A stretch of 30,804 bases of DNA, from assembly GCA_039800205.1 (NCBI GenBank), contig JBDLRB010000050.1, forward strand, positions 1 to 30,804, read 5' to 3'. The position numbers were made by a program, and so were the translations under genes. Origin of the DNA: SYIM01 sp039800205. GTDB lineage: Bacteria; Pseudomonadota; Gammaproteobacteria; Burkholderiales; Burkholderiaceae_E. Below are positions 7,959-15,271 of this stretch, in pieces (within the stretch, counting starts at the first letter, position 1; the number at the start of each line of letters is the position of its first letter). Below the pieces are notes generated by a model, which saw only the letters and a program-made list of their open reading frames with translations, had not been told where the DNA came from and made no database searches.

Positions 7959-8001
7959 GTTGAGGGGCGATGCCTCAGGGTTGCGGGGCGATGCCTCAGG
8001 G
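7959..8001. repeat. Two tandem copies of a 21-bp element in the divergent control region
   Basis: A unit beginning GTTGA and continuing GGGGCGATGCCTCAGGG (7964-7980) is repeated as GTTGC plus the same 17 bases (7985-8001). The period is 21 bp, two helical turns, with one mismatch between copies. In the first copy TGAGG and CCTCA form a short inverted repeat with a 7-nt spacer. The pair lies about 70 bp before the substrate-binding protein gene and about 100 bp before the creatininase gene. A regulator binding twice on the same DNA face is a reasonable guess; no regulator gene is in this island. Confidence 0.6.
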
Positions 8002-8015
8002 CCTGACCTCGACAG

Positions 8016-8044
8016 CTTGACAAACTGCACCCCGCTCAGTCAAG
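8016..8044. promoter_or_regulatory. Face-to-face promoter-like elements for the divergent operons
   Basis: CTTGAC (8016-8021) and GTCAAG (8039-8044) are an inverted pair exactly 17 bp apart. On the plus strand TTGACA (8017-8022) is a perfect -35 for the creatininase operon; on the minus strand TTGACT (8043-8038) is a good -35 for the substrate-binding protein operon. The -10 for each direction would fall on the other arm (TCAAGT or TCAAGC), a poor match, so activator help may be needed. The pair may instead be a protein-binding palindrome. Confidence 0.35.
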
Positions 8045-8100
8045 TTATGTCTTCCATTCAACCGTGACGAGCACCGCTCGGCCTCTCTGGATACAAACCG

Positions 8101-8802
8101 ATGCGGATCGCTGATACCCACTGGATGCAGCTCGAGGCGCAGTTGCGCGTCGATGACCGTTGCGTCATGCCCCTTGGGAGCGTTGAACAGCACGCCTATC
8201 TGAGCCTGTGCGTGGACATGATCCTCTCGGAGAAGGTCGCGGTCGATGCGGCCCAACCGCTGGGCATTCCCGTGTACCCTGCGCAACCCTTCGGCGTGAC
8301 GCCCTACTTCAGTGATTTCCCGGGCACGGTGAGCCTGCGGCTGTCCACCTACATTGCCCTGGTCGATGACATTCTCGAGAGCCTCTATCGTTCGGGTTTT
8401 CGCAGAATCCTGCTGGTCAACGGCCACGGGGGGAATTCGCCGATCCAGGGCTTTCTCAGTGAATGGATGGCGCGCCGCCGCGACGCTCGGGTGCGGCTGC
8501 ACGATTGGTGGAAATCACCCAGGACCTGGGCCGAGGTGCAGCGGCTCGATCCGGCCGCCTCGCATGCAAGCTGGATGGAGAACTTTCCCTGGACTCGATT
8601 GGCTGGCGTGACGATGCCCTCGGGCAGCAAGCCCAGGGTGGATTACTCGAAGCTTCAGATTTCGAATCCGGCCCAGGTGCGTGAACTCGTTGGCGATGGC
8701 AACTATCATGGTCCGTATGCCCGAGACGATCAGGACATGATGAAGCTCTGGCAGGTCGCTGTCGAGGAGACCCGCGACCTGCTCGAGCACGGCTGGGGCT
8801 GA
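8101..8802 (+). CDS. Creatininase-family amidohydrolase
   Basis: A 233-residue member of the creatininase family, metal-dependent hydrolases of cyclic or linear amides (creatinine, formamidopyrimidines, mycofactocin precursor peptide). Family marks are PLGSVEQH (24-31) with presumed metal ligands Glu29 and His31, Asp39, and NGHGGN (107-112). The loop between His31 and Asp39 is one residue shorter than in classical creatininase and lacks its GPHLP sequence (here AYLSLCV). The SHASWME region replaces the usual HAGE-type motif, so the substrate is probably not creatinine. The stop and the next start share one base (TGATG). It leads the rightward operon of transporter genes, so its substrate is probably what the transporter brings in. 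Confidence 0.78.
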   Translation: MRIADTHWMQLEAQLRVDDRCVMPLGSVEQHAYLSLCVDMILSEKVAVDAAQPLGIPVYPAQPFGVTPYFSDFPGTVSLRLSTYIALVDDILESLYRSGFRRILLVNGHGGNSPIQGFLSEWMARRRDARVRLHDWWKSPRTWAEVQRLDPAASHASWMENFPWTRLAGVTMPSGSKPRVDYSKLQISNPAQVRELVGDGNYHGPYARDDQDMMKLWQVAVEETRDLLEHGWG

Positions 8803-9770
8803 TGACGGCCTTTCTTGTCCAGCGGCTGCTGCAGGCGGCCGTGGTCATGCTTGCGATCTCGGTTCTGGTGTTCGTGGGTGTGTTCGCGATCGGTAACCCG
8901 ATCGACGTGCTGATCGCGCCCGACGCAACCCAGCAGATCCGCGAGGAAACGATCGCGCGCTACGGCTTTGACCAGCCGCTCTGGCGACAGTACCTGTCAT
9001 TCATCGAGCGGCTGCTGAGCGGTGACCTCGGGCGCTCCTTTGTCTTCAATCTGCCGGTGCTCGACCTCATCCTGTCACGGCTTCCAGCGACCCTGGAACT
9101 GACCCTCGTTGCGGTGATCGGTGCAACCCTCATCGGCGTGCCGCTCGGCATGTATGCTGGTTATCGGCCCGACCACTGGTTTTCCCGCCTGGCGATGGGT
9201 ATTTCCGTCCTCGGTTTCTCGGTACCCACCTTCTGGATCGGCCTGGTGCTGATCTTTGCCTTTGCAGTGTCGCTGGGCTGGCTCCCCGCCGGTGGGCGGG
9301 GTGACACGCTCGCCTGGCTGGGGACCGAATGGAGTGTACTGACCGCCAACGGCTGGCAGCACCTGCTTTTGCCGGCGCTCAACCTGTCGCTCTTCAAAAT
9401 GGCCATGATGATGCGTCTGGCGCGCTCGGGCACCCGCGAGCTCATGATGAGCGATACCGTCCGTTTTGCACGGGCGGCGGGTGAATCGGACTGGACCATC
9501 CTGCGCCATCATGTGTTGCGGCTGATCGCCATCCCGATCGTGACTGTGTTCGGGCTCGAACTGGGATCCACCCTGGCGTTTGCAGTCGTCACCGAGACGA
9601 TCTTTTCGTGGCCGGGGGTCGGCAAGCTGATCATTGATTCGATCCAATCACTGGACCGCCCCGTGATGGTCGCCTATCTGATGCTCGTCGCGCTGTTATT
9701 CATTCTGATCAATCTGGTGGTCGATCTGGTCTACGCACTGCTTGATCCGCGACTGAGGGGACGCTCGTGA
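8802..9770 (+). CDS. ABC transporter permease, DppB/GsiC type
   Basis: A 322-residue inner-membrane permease with about six membrane segments, one half of the channel of a dipeptide/oligopeptide-class importer. The first segment (residues 10-30) is followed by a large periplasmic loop with the QIREETIARYGFDQPLW segment that is typical of DppB-like proteins. The cytoplasmic coupling loop (FARAAGESDWTILRHHVLR) carries the EAA-type motif that contacts the ATPase. The C-terminus ends DLVYALLDPRLRG, as in relatives. It starts on the last base of the creatininase stop and overlaps the next gene by 4 nt (GTGA). Confidence 0.9.
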   Translation: MTAFLVQRLLQAAVVMLAISVLVFVGVFAIGNPIDVLIAPDATQQIREETIARYGFDQPLWRQYLSFIERLLSGDLGRSFVFNLPVLDLILSRLPATLELTLVAVIGATLIGVPLGMYAGYRPDHWFSRLAMGISVLGFSVPTFWIGLVLIFAFAVSLGWLPAGGRGDTLAWLGTEWSVLTANGWQHLLLPALNLSLFKMAMMMRLARSGTRELMMSDTVRFARAAGESDWTILRHHVLRLIAIPIVTVFGLELGSTLAFAVVTETIFSWPGVGKLIIDSIQSLDRPVMVAYLMLVALLFILINLVVDLVYALLDPRLRGRS

Positions 9771-10645
9771 AGGTCGACTCGCCGAGCGCTCAGTTCTGGA
9801 ACGAATTTTCCGAAAACCGGGTGGCGTTGGTCGGTCTGGTGATGGCGCTTCTCCTGGTGGCTGCCGCGCTCTTTGCGCCGCTCTTTGCGCCGCAGGACCC
9901 GTACGATCTCGCCTCGCTTGTTCTGGCCGATGCCCGACGCCCGCCGGGCTATGTCAACGCCGCCGGCTTCACCTATTGGCTGGGATCGGACGCCCAGGGG
10001 CGAGACCTGTTCTCGGCAATTCTGCATGGCCTGCGAATTTCCGTGCAGGTGAGTCTGACGGCGGGGTCGATTGCGCTTGTGCTCGGCGCGGTGATGGGCG
10101 CGACGGCGGCCTTCGCCGGCGGCCGTGTTGAAAGCCTGATCATGCGCCTGGTCGACCTGCAGTTGTCCTTTCCGGCGATTCTTCTGGCGCTGGTGCTCTC
10201 AGCCGTTCTGGGGCAGGGCAAGATGCAGCTGATCATCGCACTGGTGACGGCTCAGTATGCGTATTTTGCGCGCACCGCGCATGGCGCAGCGAGTGCCGAG
10301 CGGAGCCGCGACTATGTCGAAGCGGCTCGATCGACGCCGCTCTCGTCGGCCCGTGTGATTCGTCGGCACATCCTGCCCAATTGCCTGCCCCCCCTGATCG
10401 TCGTGGCGACCGTGCAGGTGGCCAACGCGATCTCGCTCGAGGCGACGCTTTCTTTCCTGGGTCTGGGCTTGCCGGTCACCGAACCTTCGCTGGGCATGCT
10501 GATCGCCAACGGTTTTCAGTACATGCTGTCGGGCCGATACTGGATCTCGATCTTTCCGGGCATCGCGCTCATTCTTCTCATCGTGTCGATCAACCTGGTG
10601 GGCGATCAGGTGCGCGACCAGTTCAATCCGAGGTTGCGGCGATGA
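9767..10645 (+). CDS. ABC transporter permease, DppC type
   Basis: A 292-residue permease, the second half of the channel. It has the N-terminal FSENRVALVGLVMALLL membrane segment, the class-specific LGSDAQGRDLFSAILHGLRIS after the first periplasmic loop, and the EAA coupling loop YVEAARSTPLSSARVIRRHILPN. The end (VSINLVGDQVRDQFNPRLR) is standard. Translation starts at a GTG that overlaps the DppB stop (GTGA), and its own stop overlaps the next ATG (ATGA), so stoichiometric coupled synthesis is likely. Confidence 0.9.
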   Translation: MKVDSPSAQFWNEFSENRVALVGLVMALLLVAAALFAPLFAPQDPYDLASLVLADARRPPGYVNAAGFTYWLGSDAQGRDLFSAILHGLRISVQVSLTAGSIALVLGAVMGATAAFAGGRVESLIMRLVDLQLSFPAILLALVLSAVLGQGKMQLIIALVTAQYAYFARTAHGAASAERSRDYVEAARSTPLSSARVIRRHILPNCLPPLIVVATVQVANAISLEATLSFLGLGLPVTEPSLGMLIANGFQYMLSGRYWISIFPGIALILLIVSINLVGDQVRDQFNPRLRR

Positions 10646-11646
10646 CGGGTCAAGAGGCGTCGCGGCCGGCTTCTTCGCCGCTGCTTGAGGTGCGTGACCT
10701 GGCCACCCATTTTCATGCGCGTCGGGGAGTACTGAAAGCACTGGACGGCGTCTCGTTTGATATTGGCGCGGGTGAGATCGTCGGCCTGGTCGGCGAATCG
10801 GGCTCAGGCAAAAGCATGACGGGTTTTTCGATTCTCGGTCTGATCGATCCCCCGGGGCGCATCGTTGCGGGCTCGGTCCGGCTTGCTGGACGTGAGCTGG
10901 TCGGCCTGCCCGCTTCAGCACTGCGCAGGATCCGGGGTCGCAAGGTGGCCATGATCTTCCAGGACCCGATGGCCACCTTGAACCCCGTTCTGACGGTGGG
11001 CGACCAGATCCGGCTGGCGATCGAAGCGCACCAGAAGGTGTCGGCGGCCGAAGCGCGCGCGCGTTCGATCGATGTGCTGTCTCGGGTGGGTATCCCGGAC
11101 GCAGGCCGTCGCCTGGATGCCTGGCCCCACCAGTTTTCCGGCGGGATGCGTCAGCGGGTCGCGATTGCAATCGCGCTTTTGCACCGTCCGGATCTGATCA
11201 TCGCCGATGAGCCCACCACGGCGCTCGACGTGTCGATCCAGGCTCAGATCCTTTCGGAGATTGCCTCGCTCGTCAAAGAGCTCGGCACGGCGCTCCTCTG
11301 GATCAGTCATGATCTGGCAACCGTTTCGGCTCTGGCCCAGCGTTTGCTGGTCATGTATGCGGGAAAGATCGTCGAGGCGGGTCCCATCGCTCAGGTACTC
11401 TCTGCGCCCAGGCACCCCTACACCCGAGGCTTGATCGGGTCTCTGCCGCAATTCGCGCGGCGGGGCGAGCCGCTCGCTCAGATCCCCGGGCTGCCCCCTT
11501 CTCTGGATGCCCTGCCGGGGGGCTGCGCCTTTGCGCCGCGATGCTTCGCGGCCACCCCGACCTGCCGCGTCGAGGCTCCCGAGGCCTCTGCGGCGGGGCC
11601 GCGCAGCTGGCGCTGCCATCATCCGCTTGATCGAGGTGGATCTTGA
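10642..11646 (+). CDS. ABC transporter ATP-binding protein, DppD type
   Basis: A 334-residue ATPase that powers the importer. Walker A is GESGSGKS, the Q-loop is in MIFQDPMATLNP, the signature is FSGGMRQRV, Walker B is LIIADEPTTALD, and the switch His is in WISHDLATV. The C-terminus carries the oligopeptide-transporter extension with a cysteine-containing stretch (GGCAFAPRC and a later Cys), in relatives an iron-sulfur or structural site. The ATG at 10642 forms an ATGA overlap with the DppC stop; the longer open frame upstream lies wholly inside the DppC gene and is rejected. Confidence 0.92.
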   Translation: MTGQEASRPASSPLLEVRDLATHFHARRGVLKALDGVSFDIGAGEIVGLVGESGSGKSMTGFSILGLIDPPGRIVAGSVRLAGRELVGLPASALRRIRGRKVAMIFQDPMATLNPVLTVGDQIRLAIEAHQKVSAAEARARSIDVLSRVGIPDAGRRLDAWPHQFSGGMRQRVAIAIALLHRPDLIIADEPTTALDVSIQAQILSEIASLVKELGTALLWISHDLATVSALAQRLLVMYAGKIVEAGPIAQVLSAPRHPYTRGLIGSLPQFARRGEPLAQIPGLPPSLDALPGGCAFAPRCFAATPTCRVEAPEASAAGPRSWRCHHPLDRGGS

Positions 11647-12716
11647 CGGCCCCGGGTCATCCGCAGGTTCAGGCCTCGGCCACCGGAGAGGCGGGACCGG
11701 CCGGTGCAGTGCCGCTGCCCGTTCAGATCGAAGCCCGCTCGGTTTCGCGCCAGTTCGCGTCCCCGCAGGGTGCGCTTCGCGGGCTGGCGGTTCGCGCGGG
11801 CCTGGCTTCGCCGCGGCCCGTCGTCCAGGCCGTCTCGGAGGTCAGTCTGACGGTTGCCCGGGGCGAGGTGCTCGGACTGGTGGGCGAATCGGGCTGTGGC
11901 AAGAGCACCCTGGGGCGAATGTTCGCGGGCATCCTGCAACCGACCTCGGGCGAGGTGCGGATTGCGGGCGAGCCCGTCTTCGAGGCCGGGTCTGGACGAA
12001 AATCCACCACGCGCGTACAGATGGTTTTTCAGGATCCGTTCGCCTCGCTCGATCCGCGGATGAGGGTCGGGGACCAGATCGCCGAGGGCCCGCTCGCCCA
12101 CCGTTTGTGTCAGACCCATCAGGCGTCGGACTACGTCGCCGGATGGTTGTCCCGAGTGGGGCTGGATGCGTCAGTTGCCAGTCGTTTTCCGCACCAGTTT
12201 TCAGGGGGGCAGAGACAGCGGATCGCGCTTGCCCGCGCCTTGGCCATGCAGCCCGACACCCTGATCTGTGACGAGCCGGTCGCGTCGCTCGATGTCTCGA
12301 TTCAGGCGCAGGTGCTCAACCTGCTGCTTGAACTGAGGCGCGAACTTGGTCTGACCCTGCTCTTCATCAGCCATCACCTCGGGGTGGTCCGCCATGTCGC
12401 CGATCGCGTCGCCGTCATGTACCTGGGACGGGTGGTCGAGCTGGGACCGACCGATGCGCTCTACGAATCGCCTGCGCATCCCTACACCCGCGCGCTGCTG
12501 GACAGCGTTCCAGAACTGACCCTTCAGGAAGGTGTGCGGCGCGGCTTTCATCCGATTCGCGGTGAGCTGCCCTCGCCGCTCGCCCCGCCGCCGGGCTGCC
12601 ACTTTCACCAGCGTTGCCCGAGCGCCCTGCCGCGCTGCAGCCGTGACGGGCCCCGCGTCACTTCGATCGGTGAGGACCGTCAGGTGGCGTGCTGGCTGGC
12701 CGAGGGTTCGGATTGA
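11643..12716 (+). CDS. ABC transporter ATP-binding protein, DppF type
   Basis: A 357-residue second ATPase. Walker A is GESGCGKST, the Q-loop is MVFQDPFASLDP, the signature is FSGGQRQRIALARAL, Walker B is LICDEPVASLDVS, and the switch His follows in FISHHLGVV. The C-terminal Cys-rich extension (PPGCHFHQRCPSALPRC) matches DppF/OppF relatives. The N-terminus is longer than usual, with about 25 extra residues before the first strand and an Ala/Arg-rich insert (LRGLAVRAGLASPRP) between early strands. Its start is a TTG overlapping the previous stop (TTGA). Its last 59 nt overlap the 3' end of the KdgK-like gene on the other strand. Confidence 0.9.
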   Translation: MTAPGHPQVQASATGEAGPAGAVPLPVQIEARSVSRQFASPQGALRGLAVRAGLASPRPVVQAVSEVSLTVARGEVLGLVGESGCGKSTLGRMFAGILQPTSGEVRIAGEPVFEAGSGRKSTTRVQMVFQDPFASLDPRMRVGDQIAEGPLAHRLCQTHQASDYVAGWLSRVGLDASVASRFPHQFSGGQRQRIALARALAMQPDTLICDEPVASLDVSIQAQVLNLLLELRRELGLTLLFISHHLGVVRHVADRVAVMYLGRVVELGPTDALYESPAHPYTRALLDSVPELTLQEGVRRGFHPIRGELPSPLAPPPGCHFHQRCPSALPRCSRDGPRVTSIGEDRQVACWLAEGSD

Positions 12717-13692
12717 TCGCGAGTAGCGCTTCGACGTGGGCCGCCTTGGGCAAGGGTGCGACGGCCCCCAGCCCTTGAACGGCCAGCGAGGCGGCCAGGT
12801 TCGCCCGGTGAGTGGCGGCGAACAGGTCGTCCCCCGCGCACAACCGCGCCAGCAGGTAGCCCGAAAAACAGTCGCCCGCACCCGTCGCGTCGACGACCGG
12901 GACGCGCCGACCCGGAACGTACAGCGAATCGGCGCCGGTGCTTGCCAGCGCACCTTCGGGACCGAGCTTGAGGACCACGTGTCGGGCCCCCTGGTCGTGG
13001 CACCAGTTCACGATGGATTGCGGCACACTCAGGCCACACAGGCTGACCATATCCTCCAGACTGGGCAGAAACAGATCACAGTGGGCCAGGGCGGCTTTCA
13101 GGCAGGCGGTGGCGCGCGCGAGTGGCCACAGCTTGAGCCGGAGATTGGCGTCCAGTGACACGCGCGTGTCCTGAGCGTGTGCGGTCTGGATCGCCGCCAG
13201 CACGGTGTCGCACGCGCTGTCTGAGATCGCCATCGAGATGCCCGAGACATGCAGCCAGCGGCTGTCGCGCAGCCGCTGGGCGACGGCCGGATGGCCCAGC
13301 CAGTCAGGGGTCATGCGGCTGGCGGCCGAGCCCTTTCGCCGGTATTCAAAGACATGGCCCTCCGGTCCATGGCTGACAAAATAGAGGCCGGTGTCCTCGC
13401 CGCGCTCGAGCGTTACGCCGCCCACGTCCACGCCCTCGTCGCGCCAGAGTGTGTGCAGGGCCCGTCCGAAGCGATCATCGCCCAACCGGGTGAGGTAGGC
13501 GCACCGTGCGCCCGCACGGGCTGCGGCGATGATGGCGTTACTGGTATCGCCCCCAAAACCTTGCACGTGATCGGCCGCGTCCGGGCGGGTCTGGTTGAAC
13601 TCGACCATGGCCTCTCCCAGTCCGCAGACATCGAAGGAATCGACCTGCAGATCGCGGGAAGCGGGATCAGGGGCGGTATGAGGATGGGTCAT
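12658..13692 (-). CDS. kdgK: 2-dehydro-3-deoxygluconokinase-like PfkB-family sugar kinase
   Basis: A 344-residue ribokinase-fold (PfkB) kinase most like KDG kinase, which phosphorylates 2-keto-3-deoxygluconate. Family marks are LGEAMVEFNQ near the start, QGFGGDTSNAIIAAARAGA, TRLGDDRFG, TGLYFVSHGPEGHVFEYRR, GSAASRM, and the ATP/anion-hole motif DATGAGDCFSG with the catalytic Asp. The ATG at 13692 overlaps the aldolase stop (ATGA). It is the last gene of the leftward sugar-acid operon. The C-terminal 19 or so codons overlap the end of the convergent ABC ATPase gene. An operon that already encodes a DgoK-like kinase would not need it for galactonate alone, so more than one 2-keto-3-deoxy acid may be handled. 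Confidence 0.85.
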   Translation of the reverse strand: MTHPHTAPDPASRDLQVDSFDVCGLGEAMVEFNQTRPDAADHVQGFGGDTSNAIIAAARAGARCAYLTRLGDDRFGRALHTLWRDEGVDVGGVTLERGEDTGLYFVSHGPEGHVFEYRRKGSAASRMTPDWLGHPAVAQRLRDSRWLHVSGISMAISDSACDTVLAAIQTAHAQDTRVSLDANLRLKLWPLARATACLKAALAHCDLFLPSLEDMVSLCGLSVPQSIVNWCHDQGARHVVLKLGPEGALASTGADSLYVPGRRVPVVDATGAGDCFSGYLLARLCAGDDLFAATHRANLAASLAVQGLGAVAPLPKAAHVEALLAINPNPRPASTPPDGPHRSK

Positions 13693-14339
13693 GGGGCGCT
13701 CTTGTGCGAAGCCTGCCATGCTTTGACAAAGGCGCGTGCGCGTTCGCCGACGAGGGCTGCCGGATCGCCGGGCTTGTACAGGGCCGACCCCAGGCCAAAG
13801 CCGCTGGCGCCGGCCGCACGGTAGGGCCCCATCGAATGGGGCGTGATGCCGCCCACCGGAAGCAGCCGCACGCTCGGCGGCAGCACCGCCCGCAGGGCCT
13901 TGAGTCCAGGGGGCGGGATCAGTTCGGCCGGAAACAGCTTGAGCGCATGTGCACCGTGGCGAAGCGCCGTGAAGGCCTCGCTCGGCGACATGACCCCGGG
14001 CACGCTGACCAGACCCCGGGCCACGGTGGCCGTCACGACTTCGCTGTCGAAATGGGGCGATACGATCAGCTGACCCCCGGCGTCCTGAACCTGACGGACC
14101 TCGTCGGTCGTCCCCACGGTGCCCGCACCGATGACTGCATCGGGCAGATGATTCGACAAGCGCGCGATGCTCTCGAAGGCGCGTGGCGAATTGAGCGGGA
14201 CCTCGATCAGGCGAAAGCCCGCTTCGAACAGGGCCGCGCCCACTGGGACGGCCTCGCTGGGCGACAGACCGCGCAGGATGGCGACCAGCGGCAGTTGTTG
14301 AAAGGTCCGATCAAAGGCGTTCAGGGCAGACATGAGCAT
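13689..14339 (-). CDS. dgoA: 2-dehydro-3-deoxy-6-phosphogalactonate aldolase
   Basis: A 216-residue class I aldolase of the KDPG/KDPGal aldolase family. It splits 6-phospho-2-keto-3-deoxygalactonate into pyruvate and glyceraldehyde-3-phosphate. The DgoA-type start PLVAILRGLSPSEA is present, with Glu46 in RLIEVPLNS and the Schiff-base Lys134 in ALKLFPAE. GAGTV and the phosphate-binding LLPVGGITPHSM are also clear. PLNSP favours DgoA over Eda, which usually has TLRT or similar there. The ATG at 14339 immediately follows the TGA of the kinase gene; an in-frame ATG two codons later is possible. Confidence 0.88.
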   Translation of the reverse strand: MLMSALNAFDRTFQQLPLVAILRGLSPSEAVPVGAALFEAGFRLIEVPLNSPRAFESIARLSNHLPDAVIGAGTVGTTDEVRQVQDAGGQLIVSPHFDSEVVTATVARGLVSVPGVMSPSEAFTALRHGAHALKLFPAELIPPPGLKALRAVLPPSVRLLPVGGITPHSMGPYRAAGASGFGLGSALYKPGDPAALVGERARAFVKAWQASHKSAP

Positions 14340-15230
14340 TCACAGACACTGGGAAAAACGCCACAGCGCAGACCAGCTGGCCTGAGGGGGCGCGCATTCG
14401 GCGGCCACACCCGCGATCGAGAGGGCGTGCTGATAACGACGGCTGAGGTGATCGGCACCGACCAGCCAGAGCGGTGCCCGGTCGGCAGCGGCCTCTTGAC
14501 GGATTTCCTCGCCAATCACCAGCCCGGACAGATAGTCGCTCAGTCGCGCGGCCGCGACCCGCTCGAAGAGCGCCAGCGTCCGGGTGCTGAACGCATTGTG
14601 CAGCAGACCGCGCCCCTCGAGGGCGCGTCGCACGCCCTCGGCGAAGGCCTCCGAATCAGGTTCCCCGTCGGTCGCGGGCAGGGTACGCGCGAGGAGCGAT
14701 TGATGTCGCAACAACTGATAGCACTCGCCCGTCATGTAGGTCTTGAAGTGCTGGATACGCCCGTCGCGAACCGTCACCCATTTGCTGTGCGTGCCGGGCA
14801 GGACCAGTGTGGCGTCGCGCAGATCGAGCGCCCGTAGCGTGCCGAGCACCTGCACCTCTTCGCCGCGCATCACATCGGGCGGCTCGGCCCAGGGATCGGC
14901 CGGGTGAGAGTCGCCGCAGCACAGGCCCGGTACGATGGCCAATCGACCCGGTTCGATCCAGTGCAGTGCCGCGGCGAGCTCGTTCCAACCCGCCGGGCAG
15001 GGGCAATAGGGGGCCATCTGCCAGCCTTGTTGACTGCCCACCATGCCGGCCATCAGACAGAGCGTGTCTTCGGCCCACCAGTCACCCAGAGCGGCCTGAA
15101 AGACCGTCTCGAAGCCGCCGGCCGGCACGTGCAGGATGCCCATGGGCGTCTCACGCTCCTCGAGCACCTGACCCTGCGCGTCCAGCCGGGCCGCCCGCAG
15201 CGAGCTGGTCCCCCAATCGACGGCGATCAT
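14340..15230 (-). CDS. dgoK: 2-dehydro-3-deoxygalactonokinase
   Basis: A 296-residue kinase of the DgoK family, which phosphorylates 2-keto-3-deoxygalactonate at carbon 6. It opens with IAVDWGTSSLRAARLD, the phosphate-1 loop of an ASKHA-fold kinase. It continues with MAGMVGSQQGW, VMRGEEVQVLG, LPGTHSKWV (phosphate-2 region) and TYMTGECYQLL, all diagnostic of DgoK. It lies directly upstream of the aldolase with no intergenic base, and 41 nt after the DenD-like gene. The ATG at 15230 begins right at the first beta strand; the open frame upstream adds 32 residues unlike the family. Confidence 0.9.
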   Translation of the reverse strand: MIAVDWGTSSLRAARLDAQGQVLEERETPMGILHVPAGGFETVFQAALGDWWAEDTLCLMAGMVGSQQGWQMAPYCPCPAGWNELAAALHWIEPGRLAIVPGLCCGDSHPADPWAEPPDVMRGEEVQVLGTLRALDLRDATLVLPGTHSKWVTVRDGRIQHFKTYMTGECYQLLRHQSLLARTLPATDGEPDSEAFAEGVRRALEGRGLLHNAFSTRTLALFERVAAARLSDYLSGLVIGEEIRQEAAADRAPLWLVGADHLSRRYQHALSIAGVAAECAPPQASWSALWRFSQCL

Positions 15231-15271
15231 GGGTGGGCGTTCCGGATCAGGCAATGAGCGGAGCTTGGGGT

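Noticed and set aside
10381..10641. Upstream extension of the first ABC ATPase
   Set aside because: It lies wholly inside the DppC-like gene in another frame; the ATG at 10642 overlapping the DppC stop starts the family sequence.
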